Source of the DNA: Alistipes sp.
Lineage (GTDB): Bacteria > Bacteroidota > Bacteroidia > Bacteroidales > Rikenellaceae
Direction: 5' to 3'
Assembly: GCA_031285345.1 (NCBI GenBank)
Contig: JAITWI010000007.1
Coordinates: 1 to 52,787 of the forward strand
Length of the DNA stretch: 52,787 nucleotides
The position numbers and the translations under genes are program-made. This document shows, one piece after another, positions 34,505 through 43,215 of the stretch; within the stretch, counting starts at the first letter, position 1; every line of letters starts with the position of its first letter. The notes under the pieces are model-generated. The model searched no databases. It saw only the letters and a list, made by a program, of their open reading frames with translations, and was not told the DNA's origin.

Positions 34505-35842
34505 ATGGCGGGTAGCATGGTTTCGCAAGCGCCGCAAAGGCTTGGCGCGCCCTCGGGCAACACTTCGGACAGACCCTCGGGCAAACTTTTAATATTCTCC
34601 GCCCCGAGCGGATCGGGCAAAACGACGTTAGTGCGCCGGCTGATGGAGCGCTTTCCGAGGCTGGAGTTTTCGGTGTCGGCCACTTCGCGCGCGCCGCGGG
34701 GGCAGGAGCAAAACGGCCGCGACTACCACTTCATCTCGGCCGACGAATTCCGCAAGCTAATCGCCGAGGATAAGTTCGTCGAGTGGGAGGAGGTCTACGA
34801 AGACAAATTCTACGGCACGCTGCGCAGCCAGATCGAGGCGATTTGGGAGAGGGGCAACGTGTGCGTGTTCGACGTCGACGTGGAGGGCGGAGTGCGACTG
34901 AAGCAGATTTTCGGCGAGGGGGCCATGTCGTTTTTCATCGAGGCGCCATCTCCCGAGGAGCTCAGGCGGCGGTTGGTGGGTCGCGGCACCGACAGCCCCG
35001 ATAGCATCGAGTGCCGGCTGGCGAAGGCCACGGCGGAGATGGAGCGCGCCCGAGATTTCGACCACATCGTGGTGAACGACGACCTCGAACGCGCGACGGA
35101 CGAACTTGCCGCACTCATCGCACCGTTCGTCGCGCAGCGCGTGATGCTCTATTTCGGGTCGTTCAACCCGGTGCACCGCGGCCACATCGCCATCGCCGAA
35201 CACGTCATCGAGCGCGACATCGCCGACATGGTGGTGATGGTGGTGTCGCCCCAAAACCCATTCAAACAGACAGGTAGCCTCGCGCCCGAGCTGGAGCGGT
35301 TCGAGGGTGCCGAGGCCGCCGCCGCAGCGTCGAAATACCCGTCGCAAATCCAGGCCTCGGCGGTGGAGATGGCCCTCCCCAAACCGTCGTACACGATCAA
35401 CACGCTGCGCTTTCTGACCGAACGGTTTCCCGAAAAACAATTTTCCATCCTTATGGGTGAGGACAACGCCGCGGGGCTGACCGGGTGGCGCGAGGCCGAC
35501 AAGATCATCGGGCACTACCCTATATATGTCTATCCGCGGTCGGGAGGCGCGGCTCCGGGACGGGATGTAGGCGACGGGTCGCACGAAGGTGGTGAGCCCG
35601 CAAAATTTCCTGCCGGAGTGACGGTTTTGGACAACGCCCCCCTTTTCGACGTCTCGTCCACGGCCGTTCGCGAACTTTTGGAGAGCGGGCGCAACCACCA
35701 CCGGGCCAACCGCTTCGGCGCCGCGGCCAACGACTTCGCGCGGGTGTTGGCGTTGGCGCCCGCCAACGCCGAGGCCGCGGGCTATCTCGAACTCATCGAG
35801 GAGATTCTCAACTACCGCAACACCGACCTGCTCAACCCCTAA
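34505..35842 (+). CDS. Guanylate kinase - nicotinate-nucleotide adenylyltransferase fusion
   Basis: A single 445-residue frame joins two enzymes. Residues about 26-207 are guanylate kinase (GMP to GDP): P-loop 'FSAPSGSGKTTLVRRL', 'SVSATSRAPRGQEQNGRDYH', 'VFDVDVEGGVRLK', 'DFDHIVVNDDLERA'. Residues about 213-396 are NadD (NaMN adenylylation in NAD synthesis): 'LYFGSFNPVHRGHIAIAEHV', 'KPSYTINTLRFL', 'ILMGEDNAAGLTGWREADKI', 'DVSSTAVRELLESGR'. Residues 397-445 replace the usual NadD C terminus with a TPR-like helical tail. An in-frame ATG (35144, Met214) could also give free NadD. Residues 346-369 are a Gly/Pro-rich insertion in NadD. The two genes are, as I recall, adjacent in other Bacteroidales, so fusion by loss of the intervening stop is plausible. 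Confidence 0.9.
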   Translation: MAGSMVSQAPQRLGAPSGNTSDRPSGKLLIFSAPSGSGKTTLVRRLMERFPRLEFSVSATSRAPRGQEQNGRDYHFISADEFRKLIAEDKFVEWEEVYEDKFYGTLRSQIEAIWERGNVCVFDVDVEGGVRLKQIFGEGAMSFFIEAPSPEELRRRLVGRGTDSPDSIECRLAKATAEMERARDFDHIVVNDDLERATDELAALIAPFVAQRVMLYFGSFNPVHRGHIAIAEHVIERDIADMVVMVVSPQNPFKQTGSLAPELERFEGAEAAAAASKYPSQIQASAVEMALPKPSYTINTLRFLTERFPEKQFSILMGEDNAAGLTGWREADKIIGHYPIYVYPRSGGAAPGRDVGDGSHEGGEPAKFPAGVTVLDNAPLFDVSSTAVRELLESGRNHHRANRFGAAANDFARVLALAPANAEAAGYLELIEEILNYRNTDLLNP

Positions 35843-35864
35843 ACAAAACACCCCGACCCGAACC

Positions 35865-36473
35865 ATGATAGAGATCGACGGCAAAATAGTCAGCACCGAC
35901 ATCATAACGCAAAAATTCCTGTGCGACCTCGGGCGCTGCAAAGGCATCTGCTGCGTGGAGGGCAACGCCGGTGCGCCGTTAGAGGCCGACGAGGCGCGCA
36001 TTCTCGCCGACCAATACGCCGCCTACAAACCATACATGACGGCGGAGGGCATCGAGGCGGTCGAGCGGCATGGATTCTCCGTGATCGACTCCGACGGCGA
36101 CCTCACCACCCCGCTCGTGGGCGAGGCCGAGTGCGCTTACTCGTATAACGAGGGCGGTACCCTCGACCACGCGACCGGCGCGACCAAAGGCGGAGTGACG
36201 CTGTGCGCCGTCGAGCGGGCGTGGATGAAAGGCGAAACCACATTCCGAAAACCCGTCTCGTGCCACCTCTACCCCATCCGCGTGGTGCGGTTCGGCGACG
36301 GCTCGCTGGGGCTCAACTACCACAGGTGGGCGGTGTGCGGCGGCGCTTTGGAGTTGGGGCGCGAAAAGGGCGTGCCGATGTTCCGGATGCTCGGCGAGGC
36401 TATCGTGCGCCGCTTCGGCGAGGAGTTTTTCGAAGCCCTGGAGGCGGCGGAAAAGTACCTTACGGCAAAGTAA
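35865..36473 (+). CDS. DUF3109 family protein (cysteine-rich)
   Basis: A 202-residue cytosolic protein. 'FLCDLGRCKGICCVEGNAGA' at residues about 18-37, 'GVTLCAVERAWMKG' and 'FRKPVSCHLYPIRV' with 'WAVCGGALELG' place conserved cysteines typical of DUF3109, which resembles Fe-S or zinc-binding CxxxC clusters. No activity is established. It follows the gmk-nadD gene by 22 nt. Its last 14 nt overlap the 3' end of the convergent mtaB gene. Confidence 0.85.
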   Translation: MIEIDGKIVSTDIITQKFLCDLGRCKGICCVEGNAGAPLEADEARILADQYAAYKPYMTAEGIEAVERHGFSVIDSDGDLTTPLVGEAECAYSYNEGGTLDHATGATKGGVTLCAVERAWMKGETTFRKPVSCHLYPIRVVRFGDGSLGLNYHRWAVCGGALELGREKGVPMFRMLGEAIVRRFGEEFFEALEAAEKYLTAK

Positions 36474-37719
36474 CCTCGACTATCTTGTTCACCCTCGCGG
36501 GATCGTAGGGAGCCGTCACGCGGATGTAGTTGCCCGTGAATCCGCCCATCAGGCCGCCTCCCGAACCTTCCGCACTTTCCGAACCTTCCTCACCCCCCGA
36601 GCGTCCCGCCCCCCCCGCACCGATCCGGGAGGCGGCACGGGAGCGGGAATCGCCCCCACCCTCCCACAAAACCCGCGCGGGACACCCCGAAAACCGCCCG
36701 TAAAATTCGGCCAACAACTGCTCGCTAAGCGCTCCCAACCGCGCGGCACGTGCGGCGGCAACTTTCGGCGATACGCGCAAAGGCATCTCGGCGGCGGGAG
36801 TCCCGGGACGCACCGAATAGGGAAAAACGTGCAACTGCGCGGGGCGAACGAGCGACAAAAACTCGAAAGTCTCTTCAAAATCCTCGTCCGTCTCGCCCGG
36901 AAAGCCCACTATCACGTCGATACCGAAAAACGCGTCGGGCATCACGGAGCGCACCCGGGCAATACGGTCGGCAAACTTCGCGGTGGTATATCGCCGCCGC
37001 ATCAGCCCCAAAATACGGTCGCATCCGCTCTGCAAAGGGATGTGGAAGTGGGGCTGAAACGCCCTCGACGCGGCGCAAAAATCTATGATCTGGTCGGTCA
37101 GCAGGTTGGGCTCGATCGACGATATGCGATAGCGTTCGATCCCCTCCACGCCGTCCAGAGCGCTCAAAAGCGAAAGAAAACTCTCACCCGTCGTTCGGCC
37201 GAAATCGCCCGTGTTGACCCCCGTCAGCACAATCTCGCGCACCCCCGTCGAGGCTATCTCGCGCGCCTGCGACACCAGCGAAGCGACGCTTCCGTTTCGC
37301 GACGACCCCCGTGCGCTGTGGATTGTGCAGTATGAGCAGCGGTAGTCGCATCCGTCCTGCACCTTGAGGAACGAACGGGTGCGGTCGCCCGCCGAGTATG
37401 CCCCGCAAAACCGCTCCATGTCGCGCTCCAAAACGCGAGTCACCCCCGGCAGCGAGGCCACCTCCCCGGGCACGCGCGCGGCGTAGCAACCGCCCACGAC
37501 TATCTGGGCGAGCGGCGAACGACGATGGAGTCGCGCTATAAGGTTGCGGCACTTTTTGTCGGCCGCGGCGGTCACCGAGCAGCTGTTGACCACATACACG
37601 TCGGCCTCCGCCCTCTCGCCCACCCTCACGAATCCCTCGGCCTCGTACCCGCGCGCCAGGGTCGACGTCTCGGCGAAATTGACCTTGCAACCCAAGGTAT
37701 GGAACGATACTTTTTTCAT
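36460..37719 (-). CDS. mtaB: tRNA t6A37 methylthiotransferase MtaB
   Basis: A 419-residue radical SAM enzyme that converts t6A37 to ms2t6A37 in tRNAs reading ANN codons. N-terminal UPF0004 domain with Cys11 ('HTLGCKVNFAETS'), Cys47 ('VNSCSVTAAADKKCR') and Cys78 ('VGGCYA') holds one Fe-S cluster; radical SAM Cys124, Cys128, Cys131 in 'GCDYRCSYCTIHSARG' holds the other. 'FHIPLQSGCDRILGLMRRRY' and 'DVIVGFPGETDEDF' are conserved. The C-terminal TRAM domain is interrupted at residues 354-391 by a Gly/Ser/Glu insertion, then resumes at 'GFTGNYIRVTAPYD'. A TAATTTTG box at 37728-37735 is just upstream. Confidence 0.95.
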   Translation of the reverse strand: MKKVSFHTLGCKVNFAETSTLARGYEAEGFVRVGERAEADVYVVNSCSVTAAADKKCRNLIARLHRRSPLAQIVVGGCYAARVPGEVASLPGVTRVLERDMERFCGAYSAGDRTRSFLKVQDGCDYRCSYCTIHSARGSSRNGSVASLVSQAREIASTGVREIVLTGVNTGDFGRTTGESFLSLLSALDGVEGIERYRISSIEPNLLTDQIIDFCAASRAFQPHFHIPLQSGCDRILGLMRRRYTTAKFADRIARVRSVMPDAFFGIDVIVGFPGETDEDFEETFEFLSLVRPAQLHVFPYSVRPGTPAAEMPLRVSPKVAAARAARLGALSEQLLAEFYGRFSGCPARVLWEGGGDSRSRAASRIGAGGAGRSGGEEGSESAEGSGGGLMGGFTGNYIRVTAPYDPARVNKIVEVTLP

Positions 37720-37727
37720 TGCGGCGG

Positions 37728-37735
37728 CAAAATTA
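37728..37735 (-). promoter_or_regulatory. Candidate -7 box of mtaB
   Basis: TAATTTTG on the minus strand, 8 nt before ATG 37719; another near-leaderless arrangement. No -33 match. Confidence 0.45.
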
Positions 37736-37756
37736 CAAATAACAAGATAAAAACCG

Positions 37757-37764
37757 TACCTTTG
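37757..37764 (+). promoter_or_regulatory. Candidate -7 box of the LptF/G gene
   Basis: TACCTTTG, 26 nt before ATG 37791. No TTTG at the -33 spacing. Divergent from the mtaB box 21 bp away. Confidence 0.55.
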
Positions 37765-37790
37765 TTCGATTAAAGCCGCAACGCGCCGCG

Positions 37791-39290
37791 ATGAAACTCA
37801 TAAAAACAGTCGACAAACTCATCCTCAAATCGTATCTCGGGCCGATGCTCGCGAGTTTCTTCATCGTGATGTTCGTGTTGATGATGAACTTCGTGTGGCG
37901 ATTCATCGACGAGTTGGTGGGCAAGGGGCTCAGTTTTTGGGTCGTGCTCGAACTTTTGTGGTACGCCATCACCAACATGATCTCGATGGGCTTTCCGCTG
38001 GCGACGCTCTTCGCCGCCATCATGACCATGGGCAACCTGGGCGAAAACTACGAGCTGCTGGCGCTCAAGTCGGCGGGAGTGTCGCTGCCGCGCATAATGC
38101 TGTCGCTGTTCGTGGTGACGATGGGCATGGCGACGGCGAGTTTCTTCGTCACCAACAACCTTGCGCCCTACTCCAATCGCAAAATGATGGCCATAATGTA
38201 CGACGTGAGCCAGCAAAAGCAGGAGATAGAGTTCCAAAACGGCCTGTTCTTCAACGGCATCGACAACGTGAGCATCCGCGTGGAGAGGCAGGATCCCGAG
38301 TCGGGGCTGCTGACCGACCTTATAATATACAACACCGCCACCGACGCCGAACAGCGGGGCGGCAACATGAACGTCACGGTGGCCGACTCGGGCTACATCC
38401 GCCTGTCGGACGACCGCCGCTTTCTGGTCACCACGCTCTACGGCGGCGAGAACTACTCCCTGACGCGCGACCGCGACTGGTATGACGACAACACGCTCGA
38501 CCGCACCTCGTTCGATGTGCAACACAGCCTGCAAAAGACCCCGGGATACGACTTCGAGCGAACCGACGAAAACCTTTTCGGCAACGCCACCACCAAAAAC
38601 GTCAACCAGTTGGGGGCCGACATAGATTCGCTCGACCGGCAGGTGAACGCCTCCACGGCGCAGACCTACGGCCCGCTGCTCCGCGATTTTATCTTCTCGC
38701 GCGACACCATGGTGGTGACCCATTCTCCGGGCGCGACCCGAAGTCTGGCCGAAAGGCGGCCGACGCTGCTGTTCGACTCTATCGAGGGGCTGCCCCTCGC
38801 CGAAAAGGCGCGCATCTACGCCAGCGCCCGACGCACGGCAGGCAGTTCGCGCAACGCCATATCGTTCGACGAGAGCCAAACCAAGAGCGACCTCAACGAC
38901 CTCTACCGAAGTCAGATCGAGTGGAACAAAAAGTGGTCGCTGCCCGTCGCCGTGATAATCTTCTTTCTGATCGGCGCGCCCTTAGGAGCCATCATCCGCA
39001 AGGGAGGGTTGGGAATGCCGGTCATCATCTCGGTCGGGTTCTTCGTTATGTACTACATCATCAGCATCACGGGCGAGAAGCTTGCGCGCGAGGGCTCTTG
39101 GTCGGCCGTGGCGGGGGTGTGGCTTCCCACGCTGGTGCTCTTCCCGATAGCGGTCTATCTCACCTACAAGGCCACCAACGACTCGGGTCTGCTCAACACC
39201 GAGTGGTATATAATCCAATACGGCAAACTCAAGAAAAAACTACCTATACTGAATAAACTGAAACGCAATGGGAGAAAAAGTATTAAATAG
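37791..39290 (+). CDS. LptF/LptG (YjgP/YjgQ) family LPS-export permease
   Basis: A 499-residue inner-membrane protein of the LPS transport ABC complex. Three N-terminal membrane segments ('[20 protein letters not shown]', '[20 protein letters not shown]', '[15 protein letters not shown]') with the coupling '[15 protein letters not shown]', a periplasmic jellyroll (about 120-375), then three C-terminal segments starting '[20 protein letters not shown]' (residue about 384). It would help move LPS from the inner membrane to the periplasmic bridge. Whether F or G cannot be settled. Its 3' end overlaps ribBA by 23 nt. Confidence 0.9.
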   Translation: MKLIKTVDKLILKSYLGPMLASFFIVMFVLMMNFVWRFIDELVGKGLSFWVVLELLWYAITNMISMGFPLATLFAAIMTMGNLGENYELLALKSAGVSLPRIMLSLFVVTMGMATASFFVTNNLAPYSNRKMMAIMYDVSQQKQEIEFQNGLFFNGIDNVSIRVERQDPESGLLTDLIIYNTATDAEQRGGNMNVTVADSGYIRLSDDRRFLVTTLYGGENYSLTRDRDWYDDNTLDRTSFDVQHSLQKTPGYDFERTDENLFGNATTKNVNQLGADIDSLDRQVNASTAQTYGPLLRDFIFSRDTMVVTHSPGATRSLAERRPTLLFDSIEGLPLAEKARIYASARRTAGSSRNAISFDESQTKSDLNDLYRSQIEWNKKWSLPVAVIIFFLIGAPLGAIIRKGGLGMPVIISVGFFVMYYIISITGEKLAREGSWSAVAGVWLPTLVLFPIAVYLTYKATNDSGLLNTEWYIIQYGKLKKKLPILNKLKRNGRKSIK

Positions 39291-40497
39291 CATCGAAGAG
39301 GCCCTCGAAGACATTCGCGCGGGCAAGGTGATAATCGTGGTGGACGACGAGGATCGCGAGAACGAGGGCGACTTCGTGGTGGCTGCCGAGAAGATCACGC
39401 CCGACGTGGTCAACTTCATGTTGCACAACGGACGCGGAGTTTTGTGCACTCCTCTGACCGAGGACAGGTGCGCGCAGTTGGAGTTGCAGATGATGGAGAC
39501 CAACAACACCTCGCTGCTCGGCACGCCGTTCACCATCTCGGTGGACTATCTGCTCGACGGCTGCACGACGGGCGTGTCGTCCGACGACCGCGCCAAGACC
39601 ATCCGCGCGCTGGCCGATCCGGCAACCAAGCCCTCGGAGTTGGGTCGACCGGGGCACATTTTCCCTTTGAGAGCCCGCAACAGAGGCGTTCTGCGCCGCC
39701 CGGGACACACCGAGGCCACGGTCGACCTTGCTCGTTTGGCGGGACTTCAGCCTGCCGGTGCGCTCATCGAGATCATGAACGCCGACGGAACCATGGCGCG
39801 CATGCCGCAGCTCATTGAGATAGCAGGGAAGTTCGGCCTCAAGATCGTCTCCATCGCCGACCTGATCGCCTACCGTCTGGAGCGGGAGAGCATCGTCAAC
39901 AAGGGCGAGACGGTCGAACTGCCCACCGAATACGGCGACTTCCGCATCACCCCGTTCATCCAAAAGAGCAACGGGATGGAGCACCTGGCCATCACCAAGG
40001 GCGAGTGGGCTCCGGGCGAGGCTGTGTTGGTGCGTGTCCACTCGTCGTGCCTCACGGGCGACGTGCTGGGTTCGAGCCGTTGCGACTGCGGCGCCCAGCT
40101 CCACGAATCGTTGAGGATGATCGAGCGCGAGGGTCGCGGCGCTGTGGTATACCTCAATCAGGAGGGTCGCGGCATCGGGCTGTTCAACAAAATCGCCGCC
40201 TACAAGCTTCAAGACGAGGGTCTGGACACCGCCGAGGCCAACGTCCATTTGGGCTTCGGGGTCGACGAGCGCGACTACGGCGTGGGCGCGAGCATCCTGC
40301 ACGAGTTGGGCATCACCAAGATGCGCCTTTTGACCAACAATCCGCTCAAACGCGCCGGGCTGGAGGGCTACGGCCTGTCGGTGGAGGAGAACGTGCCCAT
40401 CGTCATCGCCCCGGGCGAGCACAACCGCCGCTATCTTGAGACCAAGGAGACCAAAATGGGCCACACCTTAGGCCTCTGCGGCAACCGAACCCGTTAG
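39268..40497 (+). CDS. ribBA: Bifunctional 3,4-dihydroxy-2-butanone-4-phosphate synthase / GTP cyclohydrolase II
   Basis: A 409-residue riboflavin enzyme. Residues about 1-205 are RibB (ribulose 5-phosphate to DHBP): '[20 protein letters not shown]', '[10 protein letters not shown]', '[20 protein letters not shown]'. Residues about 210-400 are RibA (GTP to the pyrimidine precursor): zinc cysteines in '[20 protein letters not shown]', '[11 protein letters not shown]', '[16 protein letters not shown]'. Both active sites look complete. The start lies inside the LptF/G gene. No FMN riboswitch is seen, consistent with expression from the operon promoter. Confidence 0.96.
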   Translation: MGEKVLNSIEEALEDIRAGKVIIVVDDEDRENEGDFVVAAEKITPDVVNFMLHNGRGVLCTPLTEDRCAQLELQMMETNNTSLLGTPFTISVDYLLDGCTTGVSSDDRAKTIRALADPATKPSELGRPGHIFPLRARNRGVLRRPGHTEATVDLARLAGLQPAGALIEIMNADGTMARMPQLIEIAGKFGLKIVSIADLIAYRLERESIVNKGETVELPTEYGDFRITPFIQKSNGMEHLAITKGEWAPGEAVLVRVHSSCLTGDVLGSSRCDCGAQLHESLRMIEREGRGAVVYLNQEGRGIGLFNKIAAYKLQDEGLDTAEANVHLGFGVDERDYGVGASILHELGITKMRLLTNNPLKRAGLEGYGLSVEENVPIVIAPGEHNRRYLETKETKMGHTLGLCGNRTR

Positions 40498-40533
40498 GAT
40501 AACGGGCGAGCTCACCGACCGAAGCAGGCAAGT

Positions 40534-40621
40534 CGACCGCAGGTCGGCGCCGTCAAAGCGAAGGGAGGTAACCTGCGCCAAAGTTAGAACAACGGGCGAC
40601 AACTTATAACCTGCGCCAAAA
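40534..40621 (+). repeat. Short repeats before fmt
   Basis: TAACCTGCGCCAAA appears twice (about 40569 and 40608). CGACC/GGTCG forms a small hairpin near 40534-40546. No gene seen in 40498-40632. Confidence 0.5.
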
Positions 40622-40632
40622 TCGAAGTTGAA

Positions 40633-41526
40633 GTGGATTCAAAGAGTCTGAGGATACTGTTTCTGGGCACGCCGGAGTTCGCGGCCACGTCGCTGCGGGC
40701 GCTGGTCGAGGGCGGCTACAACGTGGTGGGTGTGGTGACCGCGCCCGACAAACCGGCCGGCCGGGGGCAAAAGTTGCACGAAAGCGACGTAAAGCGCTAT
40801 GCCGCCTCGCAAGGCCTCGAAATTTTGCAGCCCGAGAAACTTCGCGCCCCCGAATTCCTCGAACAGCTGCACGCCCTGAAGCCCGATCTGGGTATAGTGA
40901 TAGCGTTCAGAATGCTGCCCGAGGTGGTGTGGTCGCTGCCTCGGTTGGGGACTTTCAACCTCCACGCCTCGCTGCTGCCGCAGTATCGCGGCGCCGCGCC
41001 CATCAACCGCGCGATCATGAACGGCGAAACCACCACCGGCCTGACCACCTTCATGCTCAACGCCCAGATCGACAAAGGCGACATCCTCGGGCGGGTCGAG
41101 ATGGATATCCGCCCCGAAGACAACGCCGGCACGCTGCACGACCGACTGATGGAGGCCGGGGCGGAACTTGTAACGCAAACGGTGGACGCCATAGCGGCGG
41201 GCAACGTCACGCCCCTCAGTCAGACCGACATTCCCGAAGAGGGGCTGAAGCCCGCGCCTAAGATTTTTCGCGAAGACTGCCGCGTCGACCCGAGCCGTCC
41301 CGGCAAGGAAATTGCGAACCTCATCCGCGGCCTGTCGCCCTACCCCGCCGCCTGGACCGACTTCGGGGAGACGACGCTCAAACTGTTCGACGGCGAGTTC
41401 TCGACCGAACGTGTGGCCGGAAAGTTCAACGTCGAGTGCGCCGACGGATGGGTGGCGGTCGGCGAGTTGCAACCCGCCGGCAAACGGCGAATGACGGCGA
41501 AGGAGTTTTTGAACGGACTGAAATAA
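40633..41526 (+). CDS. fmt: Methionyl-tRNA formyltransferase
   Basis: A 297-residue enzyme that formylates initiator Met-tRNA using 10-formyl-THF. 'LRILFLGTPEFAATSLRALV', 'VTAPDKPAGRGQKLHESDVK', the catalytic 'FNLHASLLPQYRGAAPINRA' and 'TTGLTTFMLNAQIDKGDIL' are unambiguous; the C-terminal OB-like domain starts about residue 205. The start appears to be GTG 40633: no ATG fits the family N terminus. Slightly shorter than the E. coli enzyme. Downstream of ribBA, about 135 nt away. Confidence 0.94.
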   Translation: MDSKSLRILFLGTPEFAATSLRALVEGGYNVVGVVTAPDKPAGRGQKLHESDVKRYAASQGLEILQPEKLRAPEFLEQLHALKPDLGIVIAFRMLPEVVWSLPRLGTFNLHASLLPQYRGAAPINRAIMNGETTTGLTTFMLNAQIDKGDILGRVEMDIRPEDNAGTLHDRLMEAGAELVTQTVDAIAAGNVTPLSQTDIPEEGLKPAPKIFREDCRVDPSRPGKEIANLIRGLSPYPAAWTDFGETTLKLFDGEFSTERVAGKFNVECADGWVAVGELQPAGKRRMTAKEFLNGLK

Positions 41527-41601
41527 GTTTTTTTAGCGCGCGTAGCTCGCTTTCCATTTTCCACTTTTTTAGCGCGCATCTGATTAAAAATTTTCAATCG
41601 A

Positions 41602-43173
41602 ATGAGGCCCGGCATAGTTTTCAAATACATCGGTGTGGTGATGCTGTTGGAGGCGGCGTTCCTGTTGGTGTGCGCCATGGTCGACCTTGCGGCAATGATC
41701 GGGTTGGTCGAGGGAGCGTGGGCCGCGTCCGGCATAGCGAGCGACATCGCATCCGGATCGGTAGCCGCAAGCAACACAACGAGCGGCATCGCAAGCGCAG
41801 CCGGCGGCCTGGCAAACGGCGCAGCAGCCGGATCGTTCCGGGCGCTGATCCTGTCGGCGGCGATCGCGGGTGCCATCGGAGCGCTGCCCACACTGTTGGT
41901 TCGGCGCCAGGAGCACATCTCCAACAAGGAGGGCTACTGCATCGTGGTGGGGGCGTGGCTCGCCTCGTGCGTGGTCGGCATGTTGCCCTATCTGTTTTGG
42001 GGCGGCGAGTTTTCGGTGTTGGACGCCTGGTTCGAGAGCGTTAGCGGCTTCACCACCACCGGTTCGAGCGCCATAGCCGACGTGGAGGCGCTGCCTCGCG
42101 GGATGCTGTTTTGGCGCTCGTGCACCCACTGGATAGGAGGCGCGGGAGTTGTGATGTTCGCTATGCTGGTGATGCCCATCCTTGGTCGTAGCCGCATGAT
42201 GGTGTCGTCGGTGGAGATGTCGTCGGTCGCGCGTGACGACTACAAATACACGTCGGGCAAAGTTTTGCGCATCATTCTGACGGTCTACCTGTCGCTCAGC
42301 GCGGCGTGCGTCGTCATGCTCGTGGTGGCCGGAATGGGTTGGTTCGACGCCGTCAACCACGCCATGTCGATCGTTGCGACGGGCGGCTTCAGCACCCGAA
42401 ACCTGAGCCTCGCCCACTGGAACAGTCCGCTCGTCGAAGGGGTGACTATGTTCTTCATGATGGTGTCGGGGCTCCACTTCGGGGTGATATTCGCCACCCT
42501 TACGGGTCGGCGCAACAACCTGTTCCGCTCCGAGGTGGTGAGGTACTACCTCGCCTCGCTCGCTGTCGTCGCGCTCATCGTCTCGGTGAGCTCCCTTGCC
42601 GCCGGCGTTTACGAAAACTTTTGGCAGGCCCTGCGGTTCGGCGCGTTCCAAACCGTATCCATCACCACCACCACGGGCCTTGTCGCCGCCGACCACAACC
42701 TGTGGGGCCCCTTGGCTATGGCGGTACTCTCGTTCGCCTCCATCCAGTGCGCCTGCGCGGGCTCGACCAGCGGTGGGCTTAAGAGCGACCGCGTGTGGCT
42801 TGCGGCCAAGATCGTCCGCCAGCAGATCCGCCAACAGCAACACCCCAACGCCATAATACGCATAAAGTTGGGCGGCGTGACTCAGGAGGCCTCTACGCTG
42901 GGCTTCGTGATGCTGTTCATCGTGACCTATTTTTTCCTGATGGGTATCGGCACGGCCGTGATCGCCGCTTTCGGCTACGACCCTGTGACCGCGTTTTCCA
43001 TGTCGGTCAGTTCGCTGGGCAACGTGGGGCAGGGTTTCGGCGAGATAGGCGGCTTCGGCAACTTTTCGACCGTGGCTCCGGGAGTGCGCTTCGTGTGCAC
43101 GCTGTTGATGTTGCTGGGACGACTTGAGATTTTCGGGCTGCTGCAACTTTTCCTGCTCAAGTGGTGGCGATAA
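41602..43173 (+). CDS. TrkH/KtrB-family potassium transporter subunit
   Basis: A 523-residue inner-membrane K+ channel-like transporter. Four pore-loop repeats with selectivity glycines are visible: 'FESVSGFTTTGSSAI', 'SIVATGGFSTRNLS', 'FQTVSITTTTGLVAAD', 'SVSSLGNVGQGFGEIG'. 'WRSCTHWIGGAGVVMFAMLV' and 'CAGSTSGGLKSDRV' are family blocks. Residues about 38-78, between the first two membrane segments, are an Ala/Gly/Ser low-complexity insertion. TrkA/KtrA, the regulatory partner, is not in the window. A strong terminator follows. Confidence 0.93.
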   Translation: MRPGIVFKYIGVVMLLEAAFLLVCAMVDLAAMIGLVEGAWAASGIASDIASGSVAASNTTSGIASAAGGLANGAAAGSFRALILSAAIAGAIGALPTLLVRRQEHISNKEGYCIVVGAWLASCVVGMLPYLFWGGEFSVLDAWFESVSGFTTTGSSAIADVEALPRGMLFWRSCTHWIGGAGVVMFAMLVMPILGRSRMMVSSVEMSSVARDDYKYTSGKVLRIILTVYLSLSAACVVMLVVAGMGWFDAVNHAMSIVATGGFSTRNLSLAHWNSPLVEGVTMFFMMVSGLHFGVIFATLTGRRNNLFRSEVVRYYLASLAVVALIVSVSSLAAGVYENFWQALRFGAFQTVSITTTTGLVAADHNLWGPLAMAVLSFASIQCACAGSTSGGLKSDRVWLAAKIVRQQIRQQQHPNAIIRIKLGGVTQEASTLGFVMLFIVTYFFLMGIGTAVIAAFGYDPVTAFSMSVSSLGNVGQGFGEIGGFGNFSTVAPGVRFVCTLLMLLGRLEIFGLLQLFLLKWWR

Positions 43174-43175
43174 AA

Positions 43176-43205
43176 AAAGTCGGGGCCCCTTCGAACCCCG
43201 ACTTT
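43176..43205. terminator. Bidirectional terminator between trkH and the FISUMP lipoprotein gene
   Basis: AAAGTCGGGG (43176-43185) pairs with CCCCGACTTT (43196-43205), loop 10 nt, flanked by A-rich sequence on the left. Confidence 0.8.
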
Positions 43206-43215
43206 CCGGTATAAT

